From contig CAPNAV010000014.1 in assembly GCA_948663575.1 (NCBI GenBank), positions 1 to 22,621 of the forward strand: a stretch of 22,621 bases of DNA, read 5' to 3'. Position numbers and translations under genes: made by a program. This document shows, piece by piece, positions 16,193 through 21,348 of the stretch; the first letter of the stretch is position 1, and each line of letters starts with the position of its first letter. The DNA is from an uncultured Candidatus Saccharibacteria bacterium (GTDB lineage: Bacteria; Patescibacteriota; Saccharimonadia; Saccharimonadales; Saccharimonadaceae). Under the pieces are notes generated by a model. It saw only the letters and a list, made by a program, of their open reading frames with translations, ran no database searches and was not told the origin of the DNA.

Positions 16193-16208
16193 ATTGTATA
16201 CAATTATA
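16193..16208 (-). promoter_or_regulatory. promoter and palindromic operator of the defence operon
   Basis: A perfect 12-bp palindrome ATTGTATACAAT (16193-16204) overlaps the -10 TATAAT (minus strand, 16203-16208) by two bases. The transcript would begin near 16196, about 30 nt before the ATG at 16165. The -35 is weak. Overlap with the -10 suits a repressor site, but no regulator gene is visible in the window. Confidence 0.5.
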
Positions 16209-16318
16209 CTTGATTTGGAGTTTTTTTGGAGAAAAAGTGGGTGTTTAATAGCAAATTTGCAAGGTTGAATGATGAGTTGAATGTTTTTATTGTTGTATAA
16301 AGCGATTCGAAGCACTTT

Positions 16319-16626
16319 TTAGTGAATAAATAGCGAGCAAAACCAAATGGAAATAATGCCGCCGATAACTGCGCAAAGCCAAAGACTCAAACCACCAAAG
16401 ACGCTGGCGATGATATAGACTAGTATTGAGAAAATTGCCGCAAAAAATAACCAAAGCGCAATAATGCCGAACAAACCTAAACCAAGGCCTAAACCAAGGT
16501 TTGATGGTTTAGTGGACTGCTTGACTGCTGACTTTTGTGCAGGATTTTTTGCGGCTGGCGCGGGCGTTTAGAGCTGGCTTTACCCATTTCATAGTACCAC
16601 CAAGGGCTAAAAGGACTGTTTTCCAT
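16319..16626 (-). pseudogene. frameshifted small membrane protein
   Basis: From the ATG at 16626 the frame reads MENSPFSPWWYYEMGKASSK and then goes out of frame. The next frame (-1) starts directly after a TAA and continues TPAPAAKNPAQKS, GLGLGLFGIIALWLFFAAIF and further hydrophobic residues to LFIH and TAA (16319-16321). Together they would make a ~100-aa protein with a Pro/Ala/Lys-rich linker and two transmembrane helices. The total length, 308 nt, is not a multiple of three. No classical slippery heptamer lies at the junction (TCTAAACGC), so a single-base indel or an assembly error is likelier than programmed frameshifting. Confidence 0.6.
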
Positions 16627-16632
16627 GTTTAT

Positions 16633-16638
16633 ATTATA
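16633..16638 (-). promoter_or_regulatory. -10 box directly upstream of the small membrane protein
   Basis: TATAAT on the minus strand, 6 nt before the ATG at 16626. The transcript start would fall at or next to the start codon, so the mRNA would be leaderless. The -35 region is weak. Confidence 0.45.
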
Positions 16639-16729
16639 CCATAAATCCTTGACTTAGAAATAATTTCGCCACATCGGAAGAAATAAAATATTATTTAATA
16701 TGTCTTTGCTTGGATTTCTCGTCATGCCA

Positions 16730-16787
16730 AAAAATACCTTCTGCAACATATTACAAAAGGTATTTTCGATAATTTCAACTTGGTGGA
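16730..16787. repeat. 58-bp direct repeat, distal copy (att-like)
   Basis: Matches 18949-19006 at 56 of 58 positions (T/C and G/A differences). It contains the 7-bp tRNA-Ala 3' end (TGGTGGA = TCCACCA on the minus strand) plus the tRNA terminator hairpin AAAATACCTT/AAGGTATTTT. Confidence 0.9.
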
Positions 16788-16950
16788 CCACAGTGCAGGA
16801 AGTTAGAACTGCTATTGAGAGTGAGCTACTGAGTTGGAACCTAATATATTTTGCTTATGATATGAGTAGCTTGAGAACCATTATACGTTTTAAGGCTAAA
16901 AGCGTTACTTTTATATAAAACTACATCTCGCTGGATAATCTTTTTAGTGT

Positions 16951-16956
16951 TATAAT
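16951..16956 (+). promoter_or_regulatory. -10 box of the membrane nuclease gene
   Basis: TATAAT, with a weak -35 (TCGCTG at 16928-16933, 17 bp). A Shine-Dalgarno-like AGGGTAGG lies just upstream of the ATG at 16985. The transcript start near 16963 gives a leader of about 22 nt. Confidence 0.5.
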
Positions 16957-16984
16957 TAAGCAAACTATCACTTAGGGTAGGATA

Positions 16985-18112
16985 ATGAAAACACAAGAAT
17001 ACTATAAAAAGTGGTCAAACATTGATTGGTTTGATGATAGTCAACATTTCGCTGAAAGGTTTTTTATTGAACTAGTGGCTAAAAATGACTACCCGTCGCT
17101 CGACGAATTAGAGCCACAAGTACCAATCGACTTTCAGTGCGATGGTTATACCAAGAATGGAGCAATTGACTTTGTCTTAAGTGGTAAATATCCGATTGAA
17201 ATTGACGGTGAAAACTATCACGCATCAGGAAAGGTTCCTGTTGAACGATTCGATTCTCTTACTGCAAAACAGAACGAGGTTATTAATCGATATGGTAATA
17301 TAACTCGCATTACCTATCAGATGATGAAAAAGAACTCAGACGATGCAATAAGAGTCATATCGAAGAATGTAGGTAAGTTTGAACGTGAAAAAGCCGAGCT
17401 TGAATCTAAACTTGCTCAAATCCAAGACTTGGAAGAACGCAAAGCCTTTGAAGAACGAGAGATGAAAAGGCGTCGTACTGAGTTTGAGAAGGAATTGCGA
17501 GAAGAAATTGATGCTCTCAGACGTGAGACCGCGGAACTCAGCGAGACTCGTGACAGGCTTAAGACGGAAAACGTTCAACTCGATAACCGAAGAGCTGAAT
17601 TAATGCACGATGTTCAAGAGACTGGTGCTACATTGGCGAATTACGAGAATTGGTGGAGGAAACATACAAAGTTCGTAGTTGGCTTAGTAGTGAGCATTAT
17701 TTTGGCGATTGTCGCTATTGTGGTCGGGTTACAAATTTATGAAGAGCAGGTTAAAAAAGCCGAACAACAACGTCTAGTCGATGAGCGCATTGCTCAAATC
17801 GAAGCCGCCGAGATTTGTATGACCGCTGACGAGGTTAAACAATTTGTAGGTAAAACTGGTGTTTGTGTTGAGTATTATGTGAATGATGTTGACAGCACTA
17901 GTTACGGTTATATTTGGATTAAGAACAAAGAAGATGGTGATTTTTCAGCTTTTATCAAAAATCCTCAGGTAATGTCAGTAAAAGAGGCTATCACTTATCG
18001 AAATAAAATAATCGAGGTGCATGGCGATATTGAAGAATACCCACGCAATGACGGTCGTATAGCTTACGAAATCGTAGTTAGCTCAAAGGATCAGATTAAA
18101 ATAAAAGAATAG
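16985..18112 (+). CDS. membrane-anchored PD-(D/E)XK nuclease with C-terminal OB-like domain
   Basis: A 375-aa protein with four parts. Residues 20-125 form a DUF559/Vsr-like nuclease domain: AIDFVLSG (D62) then IEIDGENYH (E72, D74, H79). Residues 130-215 are a long charged coiled coil. Residues 229-251 form one transmembrane helix (VVGLVVSIILAIVAIVVG), preceded by RKHTK, so the N-terminus should be cytoplasmic. Residues 285-373 look like an OB fold (VGKTGVCVEYYVND, DFSAFIKNP, EVHGDIEEY, KDQIKI), similar to nucleic-acid-binding domains of secreted nucleases. I recognise each part, not the whole protein. Placement on a tRNA island with a Fic toxin pair suggests defence or stress response. With this topology the OB domain would face outside; that is an inference. 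Confidence 0.75.
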   Translation: MKTQEYYKKWSNIDWFDDSQHFAERFFIELVAKNDYPSLDELEPQVPIDFQCDGYTKNGAIDFVLSGKYPIEIDGENYHASGKVPVERFDSLTAKQNEVINRYGNITRITYQMMKKNSDDAIRVISKNVGKFEREKAELESKLAQIQDLEERKAFEEREMKRRRTEFEKELREEIDALRRETAELSETRDRLKTENVQLDNRRAELMHDVQETGATLANYENWWRKHTKFVVGLVVSIILAIVAIVVGLQIYEEQVKKAEQQRLVDERIAQIEAAEICMTADEVKQFVGKTGVCVEYYVNDVDSTSYGYIWIKNKEDGDFSAFIKNPQVMSVKEAITYRNKIIEVHGDIEEYPRNDGRIAYEIVVSSKDQIKIKE

Positions 18113-18180
18113 CCCCCCGACTTAGTAATACCAAGATTTACTATAATCTATTGTTGTAAGATACGAGTCTATATCTACCA

Positions 18181-18765
18181 TCAATTCAAGTCCACAATCT
18201 TCTTAAACATTATTTCCAGCGGCTCAAGATTATTCTCGGTCCTACCGATTAAAGATGCACTATCTAATTCTTCGCCAACAACTTTGCTCCAGTTGATTTT
18301 ATATCCTGCTTTGTTTGCAATTATTTGCCAAAATATTCTTTGCGCGCGACCATTGCCTTCGCGAAATGGGTGAATAAAATTTAATTGTTCATAAAAATAA
18401 GCTAAACGCTTAATGAACTCTTCCTGCTTTAACCCTTGCAAATGGTTTTCTTTAGATAATTTCTCGAAAACAAATTTAGCTCCGTTTTCTAAATAAATAT
18501 AATCTAAGAAATACTCTTCGCTTCCTTTGCGAATATTAACCGTTCGCAATTCTCCCGCCCAGTCATAGATTTTACTAAATAACCTTTTATGGATTTCCTG
18601 TAATTCAACTAAATCCACAGTATGTGGGATGTCGTCTAGAGAAATCTCAGAAAGCGTAACAATATCACCCTCCGCCTTTCGTAGTTCTGGATAAGTTGTC
18701 GCTCCAACTAAATTTCGCAAAATACCAGTTTTTGGCTCAATGTATGGATCAACGAATTCTGTCAC
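18181..18765 (-). CDS. fic: Fic-domain protein, AMP-transferase toxin
   Basis: A 194-aa protein. The canonical Fic motif HPFREGNGR lies at 132-140, followed by A-Q-R, so catalytic His132, the acidic Glu and the GNGRxxR residues are all present and the enzyme should be active. Fic enzymes transfer AMP from ATP to target hydroxyls, commonly in gyrase or other essential proteins. The GTG start overlaps the antitoxin TAG by one base, so translation is coupled. The N-terminal region (RNLVGATTYPELRKAEGDIV) matches class I Fic toxins that are inhibited by a separate antitoxin. The stop is at 18181, convergent with the nuclease gene that ends at 18112. Confidence 0.93.
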   Translation of the reverse strand: MTEFVDPYIEPKTGILRNLVGATTYPELRKAEGDIVTLSEISLDDIPHTVDLVELQEIHKRLFSKIYDWAGELRTVNIRKGSEEYFLDYIYLENGAKFVFEKLSKENHLQGLKQEEFIKRLAYFYEQLNFIHPFREGNGRAQRIFWQIIANKAGYKINWSKVVGEELDSASLIGRTENNLEPLEIMFKKIVDLN

Positions 18766-18929
18766 TATTTTACCCCGTAACGAGCGTAGACTTGTCGTGC
18801 TGCTTCCTTTGCGGAAATCTTACCGGCTATATATTCGTCAAGAGTTTTCTTTGTATTTTTAGAGATATTTAGACCTTCTAACTTTTCGTTAGCAATGGCT
18901 TGTTTCACTTTTTCTTTTCGAGCTTCCAT
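18765..18929 (-). CDS. VbhA-like antitoxin for the Fic toxin
   Basis: A 54-aa protein beginning at ATG 18929. The longer open frame up to 19079 reads through the tRNA-Ala and its terminator and cannot be the true start. It is a small helical protein whose segment KQAIANEKLEGL corresponds to the VbhA inhibitory helix, with Glu18 and Gly19 in the [S/T]xxxE[G/N] motif. The motif Ser/Thr is Asn14 here. The C-terminal TLDEYIAGKISAKEAARQVYARYG follows the same family pattern. The Glu should block ATP gamma-phosphate binding in the Fic active site. It is encoded directly upstream of fic with 1-nt overlap, and its promoter -10 is 7 nt before the ATG. Confidence 0.8.
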   Translation of the reverse strand: MEARKEKVKQAIANEKLEGLNISKNTKKTLDEYIAGKISAKEAARQVYARYGVK

Positions 18930-18936
18930 ACAACAT

Positions 18937-18965
18937 ATTATATCAAACAAAAATACCTTCTGCAA
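18937..18965 (-). promoter_or_regulatory. promoter of the antitoxin-fic operon
   Basis: Minus strand: -35 TTGCAG (18960-18965), 17-bp spacer, -10 TATAAT (18937-18942). The start would fall 1-2 nt before the ATG at 18929, giving an essentially leaderless mRNA. The -35 lies inside the 58-bp repeat (the tRNA side) and the -10 lies in the island, so the promoter straddles the integration junction. Confidence 0.6.
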
Positions 18966-18985
18966 CATATTACAAAAGGCATTTT
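18944..18985 (-). terminator. terminator of tRNA-Ala
   Basis: Minus strand: AAAATGCCTT (18976-18985) pairs with AAGGTATTTT (18950-18959) across a 16-nt loop, followed by TTTTTGTTT. It also forms most of the 58-bp repeat. The antitoxin promoter overlaps it. Confidence 0.65.
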
Positions 18986-19006
18986 CAATAATTTCAACTT
19001 GGTGGA
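18949..19006. repeat. 58-bp direct repeat, tRNA-proximal copy (att-like)
   Basis: Direct copy of 16730-16787 with two substitutions. It covers the last 7 nt of tRNA-Ala (TCCACCA) and the terminator behind it. Confidence 0.9.
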
Positions 19007-19076
19007 GTGTACGAGACTCAAACTCGTGACCTCTTCGCTGCCAGCGAAGCGCTCTAATCAACTGAGCTAACACCCC
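19000..19076 (-). tRNA. tRNA-Ala(GGC)
   Basis: The acceptor stem GGGGTGT/ACACTCC has one G-T pair and the D stem is GCTC/GAGC. The anticodon stem CTTCG/CGAAG carries loop CTGGCAG with anticodon GGC. The T stem is ACGAG/CTCGT, the discriminator is A, and CCA is encoded. The T-loop is TTTGAGT (U56 instead of C56) and the D-loop is AGTTGATTA (A19 instead of G19), a matched change. It is the attachment site of the neighbouring island. Confidence 0.95.
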
Positions 19077-19085
19077 CATGTCAAT

Positions 19086-19114
19086 AGTTTAACACGATAC
19101 GTTATTTATGACAA
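19086..19114 (-). promoter_or_regulatory. promoter of tRNA-Ala
   Basis: Minus strand: -35 TTGTCA (19109-19114), 17-bp spacer, -10 TAAACT (19086-19091), 9 nt before the mature tRNA. The stretch from here to 19273 holds no gene I can support. Confidence 0.6.
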
Positions 19115-19273
19115 GGTTTTTGTTTAAGATGTGGTTTCGTCAAATAATTCGTGATGTCACTCCTAAGCAGTCCTAATAAAGAAGCGTTATTAGATAATGA
19201 TTTTGTGTAAAGCGAAAATACACTATGCTGATGAAATGCTGCTGGTTTTAAGTATTATTTTTTGCCTGAAATG

Positions 19274-19300
19274 AAAAAGCCTTCCTTGGATGGGAGGCTT
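19274..19300 (-). terminator. intrinsic terminator of the 19413-20231 gene
   Basis: Stem AAGCCTTCC (19277-19285)/GGGAGGCTT (19292-19300) with one wobble and a 6-nt loop. On the minus strand it is followed by TTTTT. It ends transcription about 113 nt after the stop at 19413. Confidence 0.75.
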
Positions 19301-19412
19301 AATAAGATACGTTCATGGAATGGAAAAAACATAGAAACAGGAGCAACTGGAGCGAGACTTAAAGATCGAGGTGAAATTTTGATTTGCAATACTTTCGGTT
19401 CATTAAAACTGC

Positions 19413-20231
19413 CTAAAAATTTCTGCGGTCAAGGTAGATATACTCACACTCAAGCTTGATGCGACGTTCGTAATCGAGTAGTTCGTCCTTGGTGAGCGTG
19501 GCATATCTTGTGCTACCCATAGTATCGTATCCGATTGCTACGTTGATAACGTCGTATTGATTTAGACGCATAAACTTGAGTAAGTAGCTGGTCTCGCGAA
19601 ACGAGATCATAGGCCACTGTCGTACGGAGGAGCTTTTGTTACTAGATGATACTTTGTGTTCGAAGAGGACACTCTCGCCTGGATGAATTTCTCGCAAGAT
19701 TTTTGCAAGGAGTCTTGCGGATAATTCGATGCGAGTAGTGTATCCAATGCTGATTGGATAGCGATTTTTGGGCAGGGTGACTGTATAACGTAGTCCGCGT
19801 GCTGTATTTAGCTTTGCTAATTCGTCACCGGTAAGGCTAACATATAATACAACTCCATCTTTACGCTTTGTTGCATATGGCAGGATATAGTACTCTGTAA
19901 ACCAGTACGCCTGCGGGCGGTAGCACTCATGATAGGCGACCGAGAAAGATTCAATGCACAGGCTGACGGGCGTGCGAAGAATCATGCTGATAATTTGACT
20001 CAGTGTCATCGCGATAAATATACCGACTAATATACTACATATATCTATCAACATAGACTCTGCATTTGTCGGTTTTATATCGCCTAACGTTATGGATATA
20101 AGTACATATTGTACAGCAGCTGTGGCACCGACTATCATTGTGCTGGCCATTGTGGCATGGGCTATTGTGTGTTTGCGTAGCCTCACCATTGATGAATTAT
20201 AGGCCAATCTGTTACTATTTGTTCTCTGCAT
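19413..20231 (-). CDS. two-TM protein with C-terminal domain, function unknown
   Basis: A 272-aa protein. A basic N-terminus (residues 1-25) precedes two hydrophobic helices: about 28-50 (ATMASTMIVGATAAVQYVLI) and 62-86 (MLIDICSILVGIFIAMTLSQIISMIL). A 185-residue soluble domain follows, with alternating hydrophobic residues, arginines and tyrosines (LYVSLTGDELAKL, YPISIGYTTRIEL, YATLTKDELLDYERRI). I recognise no family. The paired phrases LTGDELAKL and LTKDELLDY suggest an internal duplication of a small beta-alpha unit. The ATG at 20231 has AGGAGG 7 nt upstream. It has its own promoter, divergent from the PF06541-like gene, and its own terminator. Confidence 0.8.
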   Translation of the reverse strand: MQRTNSNRLAYNSSMVRLRKHTIAHATMASTMIVGATAAVQYVLISITLGDIKPTNAESMLIDICSILVGIFIAMTLSQIISMILRTPVSLCIESFSVAYHECYRPQAYWFTEYYILPYATKRKDGVVLYVSLTGDELAKLNTARGLRYTVTLPKNRYPISIGYTTRIELSARLLAKILREIHPGESVLFEHKVSSSNKSSSVRQWPMISFRETSYLLKFMRLNQYDVINVAIGYDTMGSTRYATLTKDELLDYERRIKLECEYIYLDRRNF

Positions 20232-20294
20232 AAGAACCCCTCCTTTTTGCTTTCCTGCGAGTTACTAGGGTTATAAATATAGCCCTCTTCTTCC

Positions 20295-20323
20295 ATATTA
20301 TCACAGATTGCTGAAAATGTCAA
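20295..20323 (-). promoter_or_regulatory. promoter of the two-TM protein gene
   Basis: Minus strand: -35 TTGACA (20318-20323), 17-bp spacer, -10 TAATAT (20295-20300), a near-consensus site. The leader is about 57 nt and can form an imperfect AGGGCTATA/TATAACCCT hairpin near 20267-20286. Confidence 0.75.
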
Positions 20324-20347
20324 TAGATGATAGGGGTAGAGTTTAGT

Positions 20348-20376
20348 GTGACAAAAAAGAGTGCCCTCGTTATAAA
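20348..20376 (+). promoter_or_regulatory. promoter of the membrane protein-glycosyltransferase operon
   Basis: -35 GTGACA (20348-20353), 17-bp spacer, -10 TATAAA (20371-20376). It lies back to back with the minus-strand promoter, with only 24 bp between the -35 boxes. The leader to the ATG at 20527 would be about 145 nt. A second TATAAT (20509-20514) sits directly before GGAGG and may be a second start or chance. Confidence 0.6.
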
Positions 20377-20387
20377 ATATAGCTATC

Positions 20388-20513
20388 ATGAATGATTACA
20401 ATAAAACAAGGCCGCTATCAGACGAAGCGTTCTCGCGGATTATAGTTTTGCATACTTTATATTGCGAGTTTGTAAGAATAATTCTTATTTTTGCGTATCA
20501 ACTTATGCTATAA
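20388..20513 (+). CDS. possible 41-aa leader peptide
   Basis: ATG 20388 to TAA 20511-20513, encoding 41 residues. The N-terminal half is polar (MNDYNKTRPLSDEAF) and the C-terminal half is hydrophobic (RIILIFAYQLML), like a small membrane peptide. It begins about 5 nt after the predicted transcript start and its stop is 1 nt before the GGAGG of the next gene. That would suit a translational leader, but nothing shows that it is expressed and there is no ribosome site. Confidence 0.25.
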   Translation: MNDYNKTRPLSDEAFSRIIVLHTLYCEFVRIILIFAYQLML

Positions 20514-20526
20514 TGGAGGCAGTTTT

Positions 20527-21348
20527 ATGGGTAAGGATGATGTGACGCGGAGGAGGGGCGATTCCTCAAGGAGGGAGTCAACAAGAAATAGTCGACAGTC
20601 GATAGTGGCTCCGCGTTCTGGTGTGAAAAATGCGACAGATGATGCTAAGAAAAATACGTCTGTTGTTGATGATGACCACAAGGGGCCAAAGTTCGCGGAG
20701 GGGATGAACTTTCGGAAGCTGTTTTTTATTTTCCTGATCGGCTCGGTGATTGGGGCGATCTATGAAGATGTACTGATTTTTGTGCGGACTTGGATGAATA
20801 CTGGCACGGGAGTTTGGATGCTGCATCGAGGAGTGATTTACGGGCCGTTCAATGTAATTTATGGTTTTGGAGCGGCAGTTTTGTGTTGGTTATTGGCGCG
20901 AAAAGACCTGAAAATCTGGCAGATTTTTATATGGTCGGCTTTGGCGGGTGGAGCGGTGGAATTTATCGTTAGCTATTTGCAGGAGGTTTTCACGCATACA
21001 AAATCTTGGGATTATAGCGGTCAGTGGTTGAGTCTAGATGGTCGGACGACCGTACCAATTATGGCGATATGGGGCTTGATGGGACTAATCCTAATAAAGG
21101 TGATTTACCCATTAGTTTCTCGATTGATCGAGGCGATTCCAGTGCGGACGGGCGAGATTTTATTCACATTTTTGCTTATTTTCATGATTTTTAATATGTT
21201 GATTTCCTGGTCGGCGATTATTCGACGGATGATGCGGCATAATAATATAAAACCAGTGACGCCGGTGGGTGAATTTTTGGATCAGTATTATCCGGATTCG
21301 TACTTAGAAAAATATTTTCCCAATATGGTTTGGTCGGAGAAAAAGTAG
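20527..21348 (+). CDS. PF06541-type multi-pass membrane protein
   Basis: A 273-aa protein from ATG 20527, which has GGAGG 7 nt upstream; the longer frame from 20491 lacks a ribosome site. Residues 1-58 are a charged, disordered cytoplasmic tail. Several transmembrane helices follow, with signature stretches FLIGSVIGAIYED, HRGVIYGPFNVIYGFGAAV and GGAVEFIVSYLQEVF near WDYSGQWLSLDGRT. These match the putative ABC-transporter type IV/CmpB family (PF06541), whose biochemical role is not established. It is followed without a gap by the glycosyltransferase (TAG then ATG), so both belong to one envelope-related operon. Confidence 0.75.
   Translation: MGKDDVTRRRGDSSRRESTRNSRQSIVAPRSGVKNATDDAKKNTSVVDDDHKGPKFAEGMNFRKLFFIFLIGSVIGAIYEDVLIFVRTWMNTGTGVWMLHRGVIYGPFNVIYGFGAAVLCWLLARKDLKIWQIFIWSALAGGAVEFIVSYLQEVFTHTKSWDYSGQWLSLDGRTTVPIMAIWGLMGLILIKVIYPLVSRLIEAIPVRTGEILFTFLLIFMIFNMLISWSAIIRRMMRHNNIKPVTPVGEFLDQYYPDSYLEKYFPNMVWSEKK

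Larger units (their letters stand above)
16788..18948. mobile_element. 2.2-kb island inserted at the tRNA-Ala 3' end
   Basis: DNA between two copies of a 58-bp direct repeat. One copy is the end of the intact tRNA-Ala gene plus its terminator; the other lies at the far side, with just 7 nt of the tRNA duplicated. This is the standard outcome of site-specific integration at a tRNA 3' end. Cargo: a plus-strand membrane-anchored nuclease (16985-18112) and a minus-strand antitoxin-Fic pair. There is no integrase or other recombinase, so the element is non-autonomous, decayed, or was mobilised in trans. Segment 16788-16984 holds only the promoter of the nuclease gene. Confidence 0.65.

Noticed and set aside
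16150..16315. 50-residue N-terminal extension of the 288-aa protein (start near 16315)
   Set aside because: It covers the predicted promoter and palindrome and has an unremarkable, non-domain-like sequence; the ATG at 16165 is preferred, although its ribosome site is weak.
16700..16918. 72-codon plus-strand frame
   Set aside because: It spans the 58-bp tRNA-derived repeat and has no ribosome site; no family resemblance.
18930..19079. N-terminal extension of the antitoxin frame from 19079
   Set aside because: It translates the tRNA-Ala gene and its terminator; the true start is the ATG at 18929, next to a promoter.
19262..19459. 65-codon plus-strand frame
   Set aside because: It begins inside the terminator hairpin and overlaps the end of the 19413-20231 gene antisense; no ribosome site.
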